The notes: generated by a model from the letters alone, not told the origin. Shown: positions 17,971 through 27,277, counted from the first letter of the stretch. The stretch: 64,000 bases of DNA from Pseudoalteromonas luteoviolacea (GCF_001750165.1 NZ_CP015411.1:4316501-4380500); one strand, 5' to 3'. A program made the numbers and translations.

Positions 17971-19073
17971 AGGATTTTGTTTTCCACTTTTCTATAGAGC
18001 CTAAAAATAGAGTCCGAACAAAAAGAAACCACTCGCTGAACAGAATTAACATTCTTTCTTTCTTTGGATTCTATGATTTTTTTATAGATTTCTACTTCTT
18101 TTTGATCTACTTCTTTTCGCTCGAATTGTTTAGAGTCTTCAAATCCTTGTTTCACTTTACTTTGGTCATCACTTATTGCGAACGTAATAAGTTCAGCCAA
18201 CTCAGAGTCGTTGTTGACGTCTCTTAGCAAGTAACTATTTGAATCATTTAAAAACTCATTCATAGGGGCCAAATCTGAAGAGATGACTTTACATTTGTTT
18301 GCCAGTGCTTCTATGAATATAATCCCAAAGCCCTCCCAACGAGAAGGAACAACCAACGCCAGCGCTTTTTTGTAATAAATTGGCAATTGAGAGTTTTTCA
18401 CTGATGGCTCAAATAGCACTCTTTCAGATACACCATACTGTTCAGCTAATGCTTTGTACGGCGAACAATCTCCATTACCCAAAGCTACAACCTTCACATC
18501 AGGATCGATTTTTGGCAGCGCTTTGATCACAGTATCAAGGTTCTTTTGAGAAGTCTTGCGACCTATATGTAGTAAATACTTTTCAGGGAGATTCTCTAAA
18601 AATTCATCAACATTACTTTCTACGGTTGTAAAATCAACCCTGTTAGGCAAAATTGAGTAGCCTCCATCAAAGCTCGTTAAGTTAGAAACAGAGTTTCTCA
18701 CTACATTAGTCATACAAATAATATGATCAGCGTATTTTAGAGACTTATATATAAGAAGTTTATTTGTATCATGCACCGAACATACTACCGGTATTCCATC
18801 AACTTTATTCAAGCATGCTAGCTGGCTCGCCCAATAGCCACCGTAAGCTCTGACTACGTCAGGCGAAATCTCTTTAAGCTTTTTCCTATATTCAGACCAA
18901 GAGTTAACCTCATGAATATGCATCCCATGGTGGAAACCTACTTTAGTTTCCCAAGGAGAAAGAACATGTACTTCGTCAAAAAAGGCACTTGGGTTGTAAT
19001 ATTGTTTTAATTTATCTAAACCTTTTTTCTCATATTCTTCTAATGGTTCAGAAGGTATTACTACCAGCTTCAT
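17967..19073 (-). CDS. GT4-family glycosyltransferase
   Basis: This GT-B glycosyltransferase is 368 residues from the ATG at 19073, which I prefer because it overlaps the wecB stop as ATGA and gives the natural N-terminus MKLVVIPSEPLEEYEK. Donor-domain motifs are LLHIGRKTSQKNLDTVIKAL near residue 190 and PSRWEGFGIIFIEALANKCK near residue 275, with the E-x7-E pattern. As the first glycosyltransferase after wecA-wecB it is a candidate for adding the second sugar to undecaprenyl-PP-GlcNAc, possibly ManNAc-derived or mannose. This is inference from position. Confidence 0.86.
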   Translation of the reverse strand: MKLVVIPSEPLEEYEKKGLDKLKQYYNPSAFFDEVHVLSPWETKVGFHHGMHIHEVNSWSEYRKKLKEISPDVVRAYGGYWASQLACLNKVDGIPVVCSVHDTNKLLIYKSLKYADHIICMTNVVRNSVSNLTSFDGGYSILPNRVDFTTVESNVDEFLENLPEKYLLHIGRKTSQKNLDTVIKALPKIDPDVKVVALGNGDCSPYKALAEQYGVSERVLFEPSVKNSQLPIYYKKALALVVPSRWEGFGIIFIEALANKCKVISSDLAPMNEFLNDSNSYLLRDVNNDSELAELITFAISDDQSKVKQGFEDSKQFERKEVDQKEVEIYKKIIESKERKNVNSVQRVVSFCSDSIFRLYRKVENKIL

Positions 19074-20194
19074 TCTGCTAACACCTCTAGAATTCTCTTG
19101 CATGCCTCTCCATCCCCATATGGGTTATGCGAGTAACTCATCTCTGTATATGCCTCTTGGCTTTGTAAGAGTGTGTTTATCGAGTTCACAATAGAATCTT
19201 TTGCTGTACCAACTAATTTTACTGTTCCAGCAGAGACAGCTTCAGGCCTCTCCGTTGTGTCTCTCATCACTAGGACAGGTTTGCCTAATGAAGGAGCTTC
19301 TTCTTGTATACCACCTGAGTCGGTTAAGATTAGATAAGATTTATCCATCAAATAAACAAACTCCAAATACTGCTGTGGCTCAATTAAAAATACATTGTCT
19401 ATACCTGAGAGTATCTCATTAACCGGCTTTTGGACATTTGGATTTAGGTGCACCGGATAAACAACTTGCACATCCTGATGTTGCTTTGCTATTTCAGCCA
19501 ATGCTTGGCATATCTGTCTGAAGCCGTCGCCAAAACTTTCCCTTCTATGCCCAGTGACTAATATCATCTTTTTATTACTACCTAAAAAGGCGAACTTTTC
19601 GTCCATTTTCCTTAACAATGCAGCATCTGAAAATATGTTATTTTTTACTGACATTAATGCATCAACGACTGTGTTTCCAACGACATGGATGTTCGCTTGA
19701 TCGAAACCTTCATTTAGTAGGTTATTCTTTGAAGTTTCTGTTGGCGCAAAGTGATAATCAGTTAAAACACCAGTCAATTTGCGGTTAGCTTCTTCAGGCC
19801 ACGGGGAATAAATATTACCAGTTCTTAATCCAGCTTCAACATGACCAACTTTAATTTGCTCATAATATGCAGCTAAACTCGCAGCAAAAGTAGTTGTAGT
19901 ATCACCATGAACGAGTACAATATCTGGCTTAAAGCTTGTCAATACTGGCTTTATACCTTGCACAATTCTTGCGGTAACGTCATTTAAGCTTTGGCCAAGT
20001 TTCATAATATCAAGGTCATAATCTGGTTTGATGTCGAATACCTCTAACACCTGATCCAACATTTCTCGATGCTGCGCTGTAACGCAACATTTTGCTTCGA
20101 AACGCTCATCGCTATCTAAAAGTTTACACAAAGGCGCCATTTTTATTGCTTCTGGACGAGTTCCAAACACAGACAAAACTTTAATACGACCCAT
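19070..20194 (-). CDS. wecB: UDP-N-acetylglucosamine 2-epimerase (non-hydrolysing)
   Basis: This 374-residue enzyme interconverts UDP-GlcNAc and UDP-ManNAc. Conserved segments match WecB: VLSVFGTRPEAIKMAPL (residues 5-21), CVTAQHREMLDQVL near residue 40, LVHGDTTTTFAASLA near residue 92, VGHVEAGLRTGNIYSPWPEE near residue 113, and the allosteric/active-site LTDSGGIQEEAPSLGKPVLV near residue 285. The length equals E. coli WecB within a few residues. It supplies UDP-ManNAc, or the epimer of a 2,3-diacetamido-uronic acid if acting like WbpI, for the repeat unit. It is separated from wecA by 91 bases. Confidence 0.94.
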   Translation of the reverse strand: MGRIKVLSVFGTRPEAIKMAPLCKLLDSDERFEAKCCVTAQHREMLDQVLEVFDIKPDYDLDIMKLGQSLNDVTARIVQGIKPVLTSFKPDIVLVHGDTTTTFAASLAAYYEQIKVGHVEAGLRTGNIYSPWPEEANRKLTGVLTDYHFAPTETSKNNLLNEGFDQANIHVVGNTVVDALMSVKNNIFSDAALLRKMDEKFAFLGSNKKMILVTGHRRESFGDGFRQICQALAEIAKQHQDVQVVYPVHLNPNVQKPVNEILSGIDNVFLIEPQQYLEFVYLMDKSYLILTDSGGIQEEAPSLGKPVLVMRDTTERPEAVSAGTVKLVGTAKDSIVNSINTLLQSQEAYTEMSYSHNPYGDGEACKRILEVLAE

Positions 20195-20285
20195 CTTAAT
20201 TCACCTAACTATTTAATACTGATGCTGCAAGCTGATTGTCCCCCTTTTAAGCCGGGGATATCTAAGAAAAAATAACGCGAAATTA

Positions 20286-21338
20286 CTAGTGCTTCTTCTT
20301 CCTGTTAAGCCAAGTAATTACTTTCCAAATATGAATAAGGGTATAGTTATACACACCAAACATAAGAACAAATATGCAAAAACGAATCCATTCAGGTATC
20401 GCAATTATCTGCATGAAACACCCTATAAAAGCTATCAACGCACTGGCTAACGTAATAGCTGCCAGAGACTGTTTTCGAGTGTATCCTGCACGCTCAAAAA
20501 TATGATGCAGATGATCTCTATCTGGTTTAAAAGGAGATTTACCTTTTTTCAGCCTGCGGTACATTATTGCGACCATATCCATAAGAGGGACAGCTATCAG
20601 ATAAAGTGCCGTAACAGGTTCAAAAGCTCTCACATTATCGTCGGCACCAATCACCAATAACCAAACGACTGTCAGACCTATCAACATGCTGCCAGAATCC
20701 CCCATGAAGATTTTGTTTAAAGAGCGATTTGGCCATCTTAAATTGAACATGAGAAAAGCGACAATAGAAGCAATAAAAAGAAGTGCTAATAAATACCAGT
20801 TGCTACCAGCTATACCGAGCAAAACACCTAAGCTCATAAACGTCACTAAGCTAAGCGCGCCAGCTAAACCATCGATTCCATCAACCATATTAAATGCATT
20901 AATTGCACCTAAGACAGCCAAAATAGTTACCAAAACGCCTATTTTACCTAAGTGCGCCTCGTCACTACCAAATATTGAGCCAAAGCTTTCTAAATAATAA
21001 CCTGCTCCAAAAATCATCATGCATGCAACCAAAATCTGAGCAACAATCCGCGCACGCACGGGCAAGTCATAGTAGTCATCTAGCACACCAATAAACAACA
21101 ATAAAGATGCAGATAATAGGTAAATGACAAATGCGCTATTCGTCTCAACAAAGAAGAGAGAAGAAGTAATCACACCTATATAGATTGCGACACCACCAAT
21201 GAGGGGAATATGCCCATTATGATGTTTTCGTGCATTAGGTACATCCACAAGTCCAACTTTAATTGCGATTGGACCCACTACTTGGATTGCGATAAAGCAA
21301 AACAAAAAGGAAGTTAAAATTGGTAAAATATATTCCAT
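20286..21338 (-). CDS. wecA: Undecaprenyl-phosphate GlcNAc-1-phosphate transferase WecA
   Basis: This 350-residue polytopic inner-membrane enzyme starts repeat-unit synthesis by moving GlcNAc-1-P onto undecaprenyl phosphate. Family motifs are present in order: the DDYYDLPVRAR aspartate pair near residue 87, NAFNMVDGIDGLAG near residue 147, FMGDSGSMLIG near residue 212, and the C-terminal DRDHLHHIFERAGYT histidine motif near residue 275. About eleven membrane spans are visible. Its presence beside wzz and an SLBB exporter indicates that the glycan is WecA-initiated with GlcNAc at the reducing end. It could equally serve O-antigen or an enterobacterial common antigen-like pathway. Confidence 0.92.
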   Translation of the reverse strand: MEYILPILTSFLFCFIAIQVVGPIAIKVGLVDVPNARKHHNGHIPLIGGVAIYIGVITSSLFFVETNSAFVIYLLSASLLLFIGVLDDYYDLPVRARIVAQILVACMMIFGAGYYLESFGSIFGSDEAHLGKIGVLVTILAVLGAINAFNMVDGIDGLAGALSLVTFMSLGVLLGIAGSNWYLLALLFIASIVAFLMFNLRWPNRSLNKIFMGDSGSMLIGLTVVWLLVIGADDNVRAFEPVTALYLIAVPLMDMVAIMYRRLKKGKSPFKPDRDHLHHIFERAGYTRKQSLAAITLASALIAFIGCFMQIIAIPEWIRFCIFVLMFGVYNYTLIHIWKVITWLNRKKKH

Positions 21339-21417
21339 AAGCTTTTATCTTAAACGTAACCCTTAACAAATCTAGTCCACTACAGCTATTTGAACATTCA
21401 CAATTATCAGTTCAGCG

Positions 21418-22350
21418 TTACTTAAAAAGAAATCTGAATATAATAAAAAAAACGCCAAGCATTGCGCCAACAAAAGTCCCTAAAATACAAATTAAAGCAC
21501 GATTAGGTTTAGCCTTCTTTTCCATTACTAAAGCTGGATCAATGGTTTTAAACGCAAATTCATCTCTGACATTTGTGAACATAACTTGCTTTGTTTGTTC
21601 TTCAAGTAACTTATATAAGACTGTTTTCATTTGAGAAACATCTGTATCTTGCAATTGCTCTCGTAAAAAATTGATACTCTTATTTGCTTCAATTAACTCT
21701 CGATTTCGCATATTTTCGTTAATTTCAAAAATGAGTGCATCGACCCATTTTTTAGCTATATGAGGCGAGTAATGATGTACCGAAACACTTACTAAACCAG
21801 TTTCTTTCGACTTCTCTACGCTGAATACCTTCAAAAACTCTTTGTAGGCCTCTTGGTTTGATGGCTCGGGCATCATGGGAGATTCCACTTCTCGCAACCA
21901 TTTTCCTGATTTTGGGTCATATACTTCTTCCGCATAGATCAATGTATTACTATGCAAATCCCAACCTTCTACAGCCATCAACTCTGGTTTAATTTTATAC
22001 TTATCTACAAAAGATGAGACAAATTGCCTCGACTGCATTATTTGTATCGCTAAGCTGACCTTATCTACTCCACCGGAATTACCGAGACTAATACCTGCGA
22101 TGCTGGCTAATCCACCAAACTGATTAGCCAAAGAATTGATACCTCCCCCTGGGCTATCAACAACAGGAGATAATAAAGCTGCAGAGCGATAAATATTTGG
22201 CTGATTTAACGCGTAAATAACCGAAGCGATCGCAAAAACAATCGTAGTAGATATAACTATTAATTTGCCGCGCCAAATAGCGTAGAAGATCTCTCGCAAA
22301 TCAATAATATCTTCTTCAACCTGAACTATATTTTCGGTTGTTTTTGTCAC
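21418..22350 (-). CDS. Wzz-like chain-length determinant protein
   Basis: This 310-residue PCP-1-type inner-membrane protein begins at a GTG preceded by AGGG at about eight bases. An N-terminal transmembrane segment (LIVISTTIVFAIASVIYALN, residues about 30-50) is followed by the NQPNIYRS motif, a long periplasmic alpha/beta domain with a predicted coiled coil (INENMRNRELIEANKSI), and a C-terminal span (ALICILGTFVGAMLGVFFII) preceded by the proline-containing KKAKPNR segment. The Wzz family sets the modal chain length of Wzy polymers. It lacks the BY-kinase domain of Wzc encoded at 2466, so the locus encodes two different co-polymerases. Confidence 0.86.
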   Translation of the reverse strand: MTKTTENIVQVEEDIIDLREIFYAIWRGKLIVISTTIVFAIASVIYALNQPNIYRSAALLSPVVDSPGGGINSLANQFGGLASIAGISLGNSGGVDKVSLAIQIMQSRQFVSSFVDKYKIKPELMAVEGWDLHSNTLIYAEEVYDPKSGKWLREVESPMMPEPSNQEAYKEFLKVFSVEKSKETGLVSVSVHHYSPHIAKKWVDALIFEINENMRNRELIEANKSINFLREQLQDTDVSQMKTVLYKLLEEQTKQVMFTNVRDEFAFKTIDPALVMEKKAKPNRALICILGTFVGAMLGVFFIIFRFLFK

Positions 22351-22416
22351 TTTATTAACCCTGCTTATCTGCTCAAAATAATTAAATACGACCGCTTTAA
22401 ACCTACTACTCTAGGG

Positions 22417-25035
22417 TTAAATACCACTAATAGCAGCCACCCCTACACCCAACTGATAAAATATCTGAGTTGCAGTACTCCAAAGAGTTAAACTATCCAT
22501 ATGCGATGCATCCATTGGAACGACAATGGTGTCCCCAGCTTCAAGTTGAACTGTATTGTTGACCGCAAACCAACTACTTCTATTTGGTATCAATACAGCA
22601 CCGTTAGCTTTTATGACGTAGACTTTTTCTTCATCTGCTCTATCCCTCATACCACCGCTTAAATTGATATAGTCATCAATCGAAGTCCCTTTTTTGAACA
22701 AGTGAGATGAGCTGTAATTGACTTCACCAATGATTGAAATTGAGTCTTGAAGTCCAGGTACATACAAAGTATCACCGTCTTGTAAACTCAATACAGTTCG
22801 GTCCTGTAGAATGCTCGGTAAATCAATTACTAGGCGACCCAAAGCCTCTACACTGGCTAAGTCTTTAAGTAGGTTATTAGTCTCTTCATAGGTTAATGAT
22901 GTGTTTGAGCCAATTGACTTCTGAAAACTCTTTGACGCAATGTCCTTTCTTAATTCCTCAGATAACCTTTTCAGCTGTGTCTGTTCTTGCTCTTTAATCG
23001 TCTCTCGAGTGAAGATAGCAGCCTTAGGTTCAGCAAACTCGGTTATACCGCCAGCTCTAGCAAGGACTTCTCGCAGCGTGTCACCGCGTTTTATCGTGTA
23101 AGTACCAGGAAAAACAACTTCCCCTTTCAAATGGACTTTGTAGCTTTCTTGCCAATTTGGTTGCATTAAAATATTTAATGTATCTCGGCCTTGCAGTAAA
23201 AGGCTATCTGCAGACTGCTTGTTATCGAGATCTTTCACTTTAATATGACTCACATCACCAGAGGGAGACACTCTGGTAATTTCTGCAATATCCACATAAG
23301 CAGACTCAAGTAATCCGCCTGCTGCAGTAATGGCAGCGTTTACATCAAGGCCTTTTGCTAAAGGGAATATCCCAGGGAAACGGACTTGACCGTTGACTTC
23401 AAACGTCGCTTTAGAGTTACCCACAGTCGCTTGATACTCTAATTGAGCAAGAATCGGAGCGAGTAAGCTCTCTCTACCAAAAGCGGTCGGTGTGATTTCC
23501 TCTTCGACTTTAATTTCAACTTTATCTTCGCGCTCATCGCTCAAAGCATCAGTTAAAGCCATGTCAAATAGCACTTTCTGATCAAACAGCCTGCGCTCAT
23601 ATAAGTGCCACAGCTTAACTTTCTCTTGGAGCTCTTGCTCTGTTTCTGTGAGAGCTAAGTTTTTAAGTGCCGCTTCTTCTTTTTCTAAATCATTGAATCG
23701 ACTAAATACAAAAACTTTATCATTTTTAGCTAACCGTACATTTTTAGCTTTCAATGCATCAACAATCGAAAACTGTAAAACTTCGATTTCATTCGTCGTT
23801 GAGATTTCTCTTACGATCAGCGCATAATCCAAATCTGCTTGAGGAAGAAGATCGGTTTTTGTATTACTTATCAATTGGTCAAATGTAAGACCGCTTTTCC
23901 ATTCATAATAACCTGGACGAGAAACTGCTCCAATCAGCGTTATAGAATCAAGCACTTCGCTGCTTACACTTTTTACTTTTAAATAGTCTCCACCTTGCGG
24001 GGTATAAGCTGTATTGTTTTGAGTAAAGTCGACAGAAATGACTGACTTTTTGCTATGCTCAATGACACGCCTTACTTCTACTTTTTCAAGATAAGCGCTT
24101 TCTTTAAATCCACCAAACATACTGACTAAAGACTTAGCAGTCTCACCGTCTTTCAACTCAAAAATAGCCGGGCGTTTGACGAACCCTTCCACTGTAACTT
24201 GCGACCCAACTGACGGAATAAATACCACGTCTCCAGATTGCAAAGTCACATCCCCTGAGCTATCTCCTTTCAGCAACAAGTTATATAAATCTAACTGTGC
24301 AATCACTTCACCTTTTCGTTTCACTGTGATGTTTCTTAAAGAGGCTATCTCAGATAAACCACCACTTGCGAATAAGGCATGGGTAACAGTAGATAACGGT
24401 GACAAAGCATAGCTGCCTGGTTTATGCGCTTCACCAACCACTAGCACTCGTAAACTTCTTAACTCTGAAATTGATACAAACACTTTAAGGCCGATTGCTT
24501 CTGTAGCTATTTTTTCATTAATTAATTCTTTCAGTTCACCATATGTCAAACCCGCGACATAAATAGGTGAAAAATTGGGAATATTTAATCGACCTTCTCT
24601 ATCGATAGAGATAATATGTGTAGCGGTTTCTTTACCATAAAGGCTCACTGATACACTATCACCGTTTGAGATAATATAATCACTTGGAACTGACAATTGT
24701 TCTGTCGGCGCAAAACTAGTTGGCTCTCCAGCAAATAGCTCATATCCAAATGGTTTTAATTCTTTTTCTTCTGGTTTTAGCGAGTCCGCACCGTGTTCTA
24801 CTGAGATATCTTCTCGAGGTAGGATGCTTTTTTTGTTTAATTGTTGTTCCTGAGGCCCAGCTTTATTTGCTTCCCCTATGCGTGATAAATCAATACCGTA
24901 TTGTTTGGCTAACATTTCTTGTTGAGACTTAGGCAACTTTTTAAACTGTTCTAGTTGCTGCGCAGTTGGCGTGAATGCACCAGCCAAGGCACTGAAGCCC
25001 CATAAAACTATTGCTAAAAAATGTCTAAAATGCAT
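22417..25035 (-). CDS. Large SLBB-domain polysaccharide export protein
   Basis: This periplasmic or outer-membrane exporter of the Wza/BexD superfamily is 872 residues from the ATG at 25035. That start gives a clean signal peptide (HFLAIVLWGFSALAGA). The open frame extends upstream, but only across the promoter area. After a Gln/Pro-rich linker a Poly_export domain (DYIISNGDSVSVSLYGKE, near residue 120) is followed by multiple SLBB beta-grasp repeats. These are recognisable by recurring VLVVGEAHKPGSYAL, VTVEGFVKRPAIFEL, ITLIGAVSRPGYYEW, VHLKGEVVFPGTYTI and ISIIGEVNYSSSHLF units. It is more than twice the length of the Wza at 5172 and has no lipobox. It is encoded upstream of wzz and wecA and probably exports or anchors the same glycan. 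Confidence 0.88.
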   Translation of the reverse strand: MHFRHFLAIVLWGFSALAGAFTPTAQQLEQFKKLPKSQQEMLAKQYGIDLSRIGEANKAGPQEQQLNKKSILPREDISVEHGADSLKPEEKELKPFGYELFAGEPTSFAPTEQLSVPSDYIISNGDSVSVSLYGKETATHIISIDREGRLNIPNFSPIYVAGLTYGELKELINEKIATEAIGLKVFVSISELRSLRVLVVGEAHKPGSYALSPLSTVTHALFASGGLSEIASLRNITVKRKGEVIAQLDLYNLLLKGDSSGDVTLQSGDVVFIPSVGSQVTVEGFVKRPAIFELKDGETAKSLVSMFGGFKESAYLEKVEVRRVIEHSKKSVISVDFTQNNTAYTPQGGDYLKVKSVSSEVLDSITLIGAVSRPGYYEWKSGLTFDQLISNTKTDLLPQADLDYALIVREISTTNEIEVLQFSIVDALKAKNVRLAKNDKVFVFSRFNDLEKEEAALKNLALTETEQELQEKVKLWHLYERRLFDQKVLFDMALTDALSDEREDKVEIKVEEEITPTAFGRESLLAPILAQLEYQATVGNSKATFEVNGQVRFPGIFPLAKGLDVNAAITAAGGLLESAYVDIAEITRVSPSGDVSHIKVKDLDNKQSADSLLLQGRDTLNILMQPNWQESYKVHLKGEVVFPGTYTIKRGDTLREVLARAGGITEFAEPKAAIFTRETIKEQEQTQLKRLSEELRKDIASKSFQKSIGSNTSLTYEETNNLLKDLASVEALGRLVIDLPSILQDRTVLSLQDGDTLYVPGLQDSISIIGEVNYSSSHLFKKGTSIDDYINLSGGMRDRADEEKVYVIKANGAVLIPNRSSWFAVNNTVQLEAGDTIVVPMDASHMDSLTLWSTATQIFYQLGVGVAAISGI

Positions 25036-25104
25036 CTCAGTTAGTATCCTGTTAGTCAATAACCAAAAAAAGATTGCACATTCTACACGATAACGGTGAA
25101 ATAG

Positions 25105-25129
25105 AAAAAGGGCCTGAGCCCTTTTTTTT
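25105..25129 (-). terminator. Rho-independent terminator after the DUF481 gene
   Basis: A GGGC/GCCC stem with a CTGA loop is flanked by A5 on one side and T8 on the other, so on the minus strand the A/T flanks extend the stem and leave a U-tract. It lies 33-57 bases past the DUF481 gene stop and before the polysaccharide locus, insulating the two. It is bidirectional in form. Confidence 0.8.
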
Positions 25130-25161
25130 GTCATAACTTTGTGAACATGTAATTCAACTCG

Positions 25162-25962
25162 TTAAAAACTGTAAACAAGTGTCAAAGACGTTTCTGTGTC
25201 TGTTTTTTCCTTGCCTTCGTCTACTTCCGAGTTATGCGTAATTTTGTAAGCAACCTTCATTTGTAATGACCCATTTACTTTCGTCATTAATGCACTCTCT
25301 GATTCTGACTTTGTATTTGTATCACCATACTCAACAGCAACGACCTGCGTAAATTTAGCATTGTCAGAAATAGTCCACTCATAGTCGAGCTTAGCAACAC
25401 CAATTGCTTCACTTTCCGTCTCACCAGCTAAAGATTGACCACCCTTTGTCTCAGTACTGTTGTCTTGATACTCAAAACGCTTGATACCTGGACCAACTTC
25501 AAAGTCTAGATACATATTAGGGCGGCTAAGTACTCGCAAACCATAACCTACAGAGAACACAGACTCACTTCTATATGCGCCAAAATAATCAGAGTCATAA
25601 GAGCCAAGAATAAATAAATGACTATGTTCATCTACTAACTTGTAATTACCTTGCACTGATAAAGAGTACTTTTCATTAGTACGTTCTTTTATTTTTTCAC
25701 CATCATCATTTTCAATTTCATCTTCTTTGAAAATGCCATCAAGCTTGTATTCATTTCGCCAATTATCAAGATGGTGCTTTGCTTTGATCTCTCCTTTTAA
25801 CGTCGTCGTCTCCGTATTACCGCTTGTGATAATGGCACCGACTTCGCTGGTAATATCCCACTCTTTTTCTTCTGAGAGTTTATTGCCACTATTATTTTCT
25901 TCTGCTGCAAGTTGAGACGATACAGTCATCAATGCACACAAAGAGAGCAGTTTAAATTTCAT
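25162..25962 (-). CDS. DUF481 family outer-membrane protein (YdiY-like)
   Basis: This 266-residue exported beta-rich protein starts at the ATG at 25962, which gives a signal peptide (KFKLLSLCALMTVSSQLAA) directly before EENNSGNK. The frame extends further upstream into the MscS gene, but that part lacks any signal. The body shows the DUF481/salt-induced outer-membrane pattern: EVGAIITSGNTETTTLKGEI near residue 40, alternating amphipathic strands, and a C-terminal TETSLTLVYSF with terminal aromatic, as for beta-barrels. The function is not established for the family. It follows the MscS gene by 13 bases, so the two are probably one transcript, consistent with an osmotic-stress theme. Confidence 0.82.
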   Translation of the reverse strand: MKFKLLSLCALMTVSSQLAAEENNSGNKLSEEKEWDITSEVGAIITSGNTETTTLKGEIKAKHHLDNWRNEYKLDGIFKEDEIENDDGEKIKERTNEKYSLSVQGNYKLVDEHSHLFILGSYDSDYFGAYRSESVFSVGYGLRVLSRPNMYLDFEVGPGIKRFEYQDNSTETKGGQSLAGETESEAIGVAKLDYEWTISDNAKFTQVVAVEYGDTNTKSESESALMTKVNGSLQMKVAYKITHNSEVDEGKEKTDTETSLTLVYSF

Positions 25963-25975
25963 TCTAACATCAACC

Positions 25976-26797
25976 TTATTTTTCAGTTTTTTGTAAGTGC
26001 ACATCCATTTGCGGGTACGGAATATTAATATTTGCTTCATCCAGTGCAATTTTAATATTTTCTAGCAAATCAAAGTAAGTTGGCCAGTAGTCACCAGTAT
26101 TGACCCAAGGCCTGACCGCAAAATTCACACTCGACTCCCCAAGCTCTAATACGGCAACAGTATACGCAGGGTCTTTCAAGATACGATCCTCACGATTCAA
26201 AACAGTCTCCAGTACGGTCTTGGTATGTTTCAAGTCTGACTCATAACCTACGCCAATGACTAAGTCGATTCGTCTCGTCTTTTCCCTTGAATAGTTTACT
26301 ATCGCACCAGACATGATGGAAGAATTGGGTATTATAATTACTTTATTATCTGGCGTAATTAGTTCTGTCGAAAATATCTCAATCTTACGAACACTGCCAG
26401 ATTTTCCACCTGCGTCTATATAATCACCTGACTTGAATGGGCGCAGTATAATAATTAACACCCCCGAAGCAAAGTTAGAAAGTGACCCTTGTAAAGCTAG
26501 CCCAACAGCCAGACCTGCTGCACCTAAAATGGCAATGAATGAAGTTGTCTCTACACCAACCTGAGATAAAGCCATAAGTAGTGTCGCAACGAAACCCAAG
26601 GCATATACAATATTTGCTAAGAAAACACCTACGGCTTTATCCACTTTGCGGTTACAAATCGCCTTTTCCGTTAGGTTAGATAAAAAGCGCGTTACTTTAA
26701 GGCCAATCAAAAATATAACTAAGGCGAGTAAAGCTTGAAGCGCATAGTGCACAATTAAATCTGAATTGTTGTTGAACCAATCTAATATGATGTCCAT
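25976..26797 (-). CDS. mscS: MscS-type small-conductance mechanosensitive channel
   Basis: This 273-residue inner-membrane channel releases solutes on hypo-osmotic shock. Three N-terminal spans are visible (YALQALLALVIFLIGLKVT, VFLANIVYALGFVATLLMAL, and the pore helix). The pore helix is the glycine/alanine-rich AAGLAVGLALQGSLSNFASG near residue 95, the diagnostic MscS TM3. The cytoplasmic beta domain follows (IILRPFKSGDYIDAGGKSGS and IIIPNSSIMSGAIVNYS). Length is close to E. coli MscS (286). AGGA lies about six bases before ATG 26797. Confidence 0.93.
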   Translation of the reverse strand: MDIILDWFNNNSDLIVHYALQALLALVIFLIGLKVTRFLSNLTEKAICNRKVDKAVGVFLANIVYALGFVATLLMALSQVGVETTSFIAILGAAGLAVGLALQGSLSNFASGVLIIILRPFKSGDYIDAGGKSGSVRKIEIFSTELITPDNKVIIIPNSSIMSGAIVNYSREKTRRIDLVIGVGYESDLKHTKTVLETVLNREDRILKDPAYTVAVLELGESSVNFAVRPWVNTGDYWPTYFDLLENIKIALDEANINIPYPQMDVHLQKTEK

Positions 26798-26915
26798 AAA
26801 GCGTCCTATTTCAGAGAGTTATCAATATAATTATTTACAACAGGTATAAATATTAGACATTTTGTGGAGTTTTTCCCCAAACAGACTAAAATAGACAAAA
26901 AAATAAAAAAAGACT

Positions 26916-26943
26916 TTGCATTATCAGCAAAACGCTGTAATAT
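26916..26943 (+). promoter_or_regulatory. tRNA-His promoter
   Basis: TTGCAT (26916-26921) and TAATAT (26938-26943) are separated by 16 bases and followed by a GC-rich discriminator (CGCGCC), the form typical of stable-RNA promoters. The leader contains a small ACACC/GGTGT hairpin at 26951-26965 just before the mature tRNA. Confidence 0.65.
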
Positions 26944-26980
26944 TCGCGCCACACCCAAGAGGTGTTACACGAAACATTGT

Positions 26981-27057
26981 GGCGGCTGTAGCTCAGTTGG
27001 TAGAGCCCTGGATTGTGATTCCGGTTGTCGTGGGTTCGAGCCCCATCAGTCGCCCCA
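26981..27057 (+). tRNA. tRNA-His (anticodon GTG)
   Basis: This 77-base cloverleaf has its anticodon in GGATTGTGATTCC, D-loop GCTCAGTTGGTAGAGC and T-arm GTGGGTTCGAGCCCCAT. The extra 5' G(-1) diagnostic of tRNA-His is encoded, facing C73, and CCA is encoded at 27055-27057. The acceptor stem GCGGCTG/CAGTCGC has one G-U pair. It is a single tRNA gene on the strand opposite to its neighbours. No clear terminator hairpin follows, and 27058-27277 holds nothing else recognisable. Confidence 0.97.
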
Positions 27058-27277
27058 TCTCCCTTCTTATTCGTGTATCCTTTTTAAAACCTGCTTATTT
27101 AGTTTTTGTTTATTTTAAAATTGCTTTTATTTCCTTACTATAAGTTTAATTTATCTCTTTGTTTTCCTATACCTTATTTCATTTTTTATCATCACAGCAG
27201 TCCCCATAGCTACTTTACAATGATGAATAACCCTAAATGTCCATTGCTAACGGTGTGAAATAACTTATTCTGAAGGC

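Noticed and set aside
20238..20258. TCCCC/GGGGA hairpin between wecB and wecA
   Set aside because: A five-base stem with a 10-base loop and no T-tract is too weak to call a terminator or regulator.
26864..27143. Plus-strand frames crossing tRNA-His
   Set aside because: They translate through the tRNA and its promoter; they are not real genes.
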